Positions 22,369-24,597 of a stretch of 24,597 nt of DNA are shown here, one piece after another. The stretch lies in contig DBFNRV010000030.1 of NCBI GenBank assembly GCA_048421225.1, forward strand, positions 1 to 24,597, read 5' to 3'. The notes beneath the pieces are model-generated. The model did not search any database, was not told where the DNA came from, and saw only the letters and a program-made list of their open reading frames with translations. The position numbers and the translations under genes were made by a program. This stretch comes from UMGS946 sp048421225 (GTDB lineage: Bacteria > Bacillota > Clostridia > Christensenellales > CAG-138). The stretch's first letter is position 1. Every line of letters starts with the position of its first letter.

Positions 22369-24576
22369 TTATAGATTATTTGAGCCGTCAAAAATTATCG
22401 CATCACCTCTGCTTGCTTTCAAGATTAGCCCTTTATCTTTAGAGTACAGGCGCTTGTCCCTCAGTATATATATTTCAAGGTGGGGCCCCTCCAACATGCC
22501 CGCGCCGTAGAGTGCTTCGAAATCGTTTTTATATATATTTACGCTGTATTGTCCAGCATCCCTTGTTAGCGACCGGGTATGCTCCCCGCTTCTCAGGCGC
22601 TTTGCTATGTTGGCCGCTTCCCGCGAGTCTTCTTCTATAGGAGTAGGCTCAATGAATACCGGTTTTGTGTTCTCCTCTATTAATTTAAATTCATCCGCTA
22701 CGGATGCAAATGGAATGAGCAGCCCCTGACTAAAATTATCTAAGATACCCTTTAAATCCAGTCCCTTATCACCTTTGTGTCTATATAGCTCTTTAAAATA
22801 ATCTTCGATGGCCTCTAGGGACATAACATCCTTATGGGATTCTATTATCTGCTTGGCCACGGTAATGGGAAGCTCCAAGCTCCTGGGAATGTTTATACCC
22901 TCTGTCCCCGTTAGGCTGAATACGATGGTTTCGCACTTTTCCTTCCTCTCCCCCTCGCGGTTGCACCGTCCGGCCGCCTGTATCACGGAGTCAAGACCTG
23001 CCAATTCCCTGAACACAGCGCCAAAGTCAAGATCCACTCCCGCCTCAACCAGACTGGTCGCTATAAGCCTGCATGGTTTTTTATCCTTCAACCGCTCTTT
23101 GATCTCAGCAAGTATACGGCTTCTGTGTACCGGATACATAAACGTTGAAAGATGGTATGTACCCTCGCCCTCTAGGGCGTCGTATACACGCTGTACCCGT
23201 TTGCGGCTGTTGAGAACACATAGCACCTGATCCCGCTGTTTAAGGCGCTCTATCAGTTCGTCTTCGGAAATTTCACCAACATTTTTTATGCTAGTACGGC
23301 GAAAAAACTCATACTGTCCCGTCGGATCGGGGCAGATTTCAACGGTTTTTAATTTATCTGGAAAAAACTTCTCCAGGGCTGGCTGGGTTGCCGTGCATAT
23401 TACCGCAGTGCTGCGATAATTATAAACCAGCTCGGCTATTGCCTGCAAGCATGGCTTTAAATACTGGGTGGGAAGCATCTGCGCTTCATCAAATATTATC
23501 ACGCTGTTTGCAATGTTATGTATTTTACGGCATTTTGATGTATTGTTCGAATAGAGCGACTCGAAGAACTGTACATTGGTCGTCACAATTACTGGCATGT
23601 CCCAATTTTCGGCAGCAAGCTGCTTAAGGCTTAGCTCATCGCCGTCTTTTTCATAGACTACATTCGAGTGATGCTCTAGAACGTTGTTTTCTCCTAGTAT
23701 GTCTTTAAACTCCTTCGCGTTCTGCTCTATAATGCTCGTATACGGTATAACATAAATTATGCGCTCCATTCCATTTTCAATAGCGTGCTTAAGCGCAAAC
23801 GCCAGGGAGGATATTGTTTTGCCGCCGCCGGTTGGAACTGTAAGCGTAAAAAGGCCCCGAGCGGAGCGTCCCTTGTCTAGACAGGCCTTTAATATCTCCG
23901 TCCGCCTTCCGTTTACCGTATTCAGGTCGTCATTCTCCAGCCATTTCGCGACTTTATTATTTAGTTTTTCAAACAGAGTTTTAATATTGTCATAACCGCC
24001 CCTTTGTACAGCGCCGTTTGACATAAATTTCTCTGTGTCAAGACGGTCGGCGTCCACCAGACACGAAAAGATCATGCGGATAAAAAACGCTGCGCTGAAC
24101 CCCTGAATATTCTTATCTAAGGCCTCAAATGGGATGCCTGAAACCTTTGGAATAGTTATCTCTTGCTTGTACGCCTGGTAATCGTCAAGCTGCTTTTTCA
24201 GCCGCCCCATTAGCGTTGGAGTTCCGCCTATGTCGCTATAAGTGCCATAATTCAGCAATCCCGAATGATGGCCGGAGATGCAATATTTAGCACAAAACGA
24301 AATGATACCCTCTGAAAGGTGGTCTGAGGCTTCCTTCGCGCCCGCGGTTGAATGGTCGACTTTATTACCGTTACATAATAGCCGATTCTGAAAGCCCTGT
24401 GAATATTTTCCTATGTCGTGAAGCAGACCGCAGGCATATCCCATTTCCCTGCTGTTAAAAGCGCTTGCAAACATTCCGGCCAATTCCGCCGTTGCTAATG
24501 AATGGTCAAGTATTGTTTGTTCGCGTGTTTTGTCCTCAGTTCTATGAGCTAACAGCTTATCGGATTCAATGGACAT
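22369..24576 (-). CDS. cas3: CRISPR-associated helicase-nuclease Cas3
   Basis: Cas3 is recruited by Cascade to nick, unwind and degrade target DNA. The 735-residue protein fuses an N-terminal HD nuclease (H25, HD at 53-54, H75, HH at 103-104) to a superfamily 2 helicase. The helicase has a Walker A PTGGGKT at 248-254, DEAQ box at 363-366, TATQPA at 395-400, TSLVEAGVDLDF at 507-518 and QAAGRCNR at 533-540. All catalytic motifs are intact. A C-terminal accessory region ends in the residues before the stop. It is the first gene of the operon. Its promoter lies beyond the window's right edge and only a weak purine-rich site precedes the ATG. Confidence 0.97.
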   Translation of the reverse strand: MSIESDKLLAHRTEDKTREQTILDHSLATAELAGMFASAFNSREMGYACGLLHDIGKYSQGFQNRLLCNGNKVDHSTAGAKEASDHLSEGIISFCAKYCISGHHSGLLNYGTYSDIGGTPTLMGRLKKQLDDYQAYKQEITIPKVSGIPFEALDKNIQGFSAAFFIRMIFSCLVDADRLDTEKFMSNGAVQRGGYDNIKTLFEKLNNKVAKWLENDDLNTVNGRRTEILKACLDKGRSARGLFTLTVPTGGGKTISSLAFALKHAIENGMERIIYVIPYTSIIEQNAKEFKDILGENNVLEHHSNVVYEKDGDELSLKQLAAENWDMPVIVTTNVQFFESLYSNNTSKCRKIHNIANSVIIFDEAQMLPTQYLKPCLQAIAELVYNYRSTAVICTATQPALEKFFPDKLKTVEICPDPTGQYEFFRRTSIKNVGEISEDELIERLKQRDQVLCVLNSRKRVQRVYDALEGEGTYHLSTFMYPVHRSRILAEIKERLKDKKPCRLIATSLVEAGVDLDFGAVFRELAGLDSVIQAAGRCNREGERKEKCETIVFSLTGTEGINIPRSLELPITVAKQIIESHKDVMSLEAIEDYFKELYRHKGDKGLDLKGILDNFSQGLLIPFASVADEFKLIEENTKPVFIEPTPIEEDSREAANIAKRLRSGEHTRSLTRDAGQYSVNIYKNDFEALYGAGMLEGPHLEIYILRDKRLYSKDKGLILKASRGDAIIFDGSNNL

Positions 24577-24597
24577 AACTCTCAGTTTTTCCTTATA

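Overview
This window looks like the chromosome of an anaerobic, low-to-mid GC Firmicute of class Clostridia. The evidence is strong AGGAGG-type ribosome binding sites, a T-box leader in front of pheST, a DegV/FakB protein, a sensory-type [FeFe]-hydrogenase module, nickel-pincer (lar) genes and a type I-C CRISPR-Cas operon. No gene is specific enough to name the species.

Layout. (1) 1-3956: pheT and pheS on the minus strand behind a sigma-A promoter and a tRNA-Phe T-box riboswitch. (2) 3963-4633: a protein-free stretch of about 640 bp dense in inverted repeats, including a nested ABA'B' pseudoknot arrangement, and bounded by a 16-bp direct repeat. A diverged copy of its right end occupies bases 1-157. 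This is best explained as a dispersed element that makes or made an ornate structured RNA, and it is the least explained item here. (3) 4831-8292, plus strand: DegV-family protein, a beta-CASP metallo-beta-lactamase nuclease and RadC. (4) 8300-10997, minus: larE-larB-larC, the nickel-pincer nucleotide cofactor pathway, with a LarE that carries three cysteines. (5) 11067-12392, minus: a YhfI-like metallo-beta-lactamase and an ECF-type S component. (6) 12494-16598, minus: a tight cluster of SPOR protein, DRTGG protein, HATPase, [FeFe]-hydrogenase-like ferredoxin protein, second DRTGG protein and PHP phosphoesterase, which reads as a redox or H2 signalling module. (7) 16961-24576, minus: a complete type I-C cas operon (cas3-cas5c-cas8c-cas7-cas4-cas1-cas2) with overlapping or nearly abutting genes and a well-formed internal start for Cas11c inside cas8c. 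No CRISPR array lies within the window.

How the genes work together. pheST is controlled by tRNA-Phe charging. The lar genes convert nicotinic acid adenine dinucleotide into the nickel-pincer cofactor in the order LarB, LarE, LarC, but no larA client is present. The hydrogenase-like protein keeps the H-cluster cysteine positions but has changes in the surrounding motifs, which points to sensing rather than bulk H2 turnover. The DRTGG, HATPase and PHP partners are plausible signal handlers. The cas operon holds every interference and adaptation gene expected for subtype I-C.
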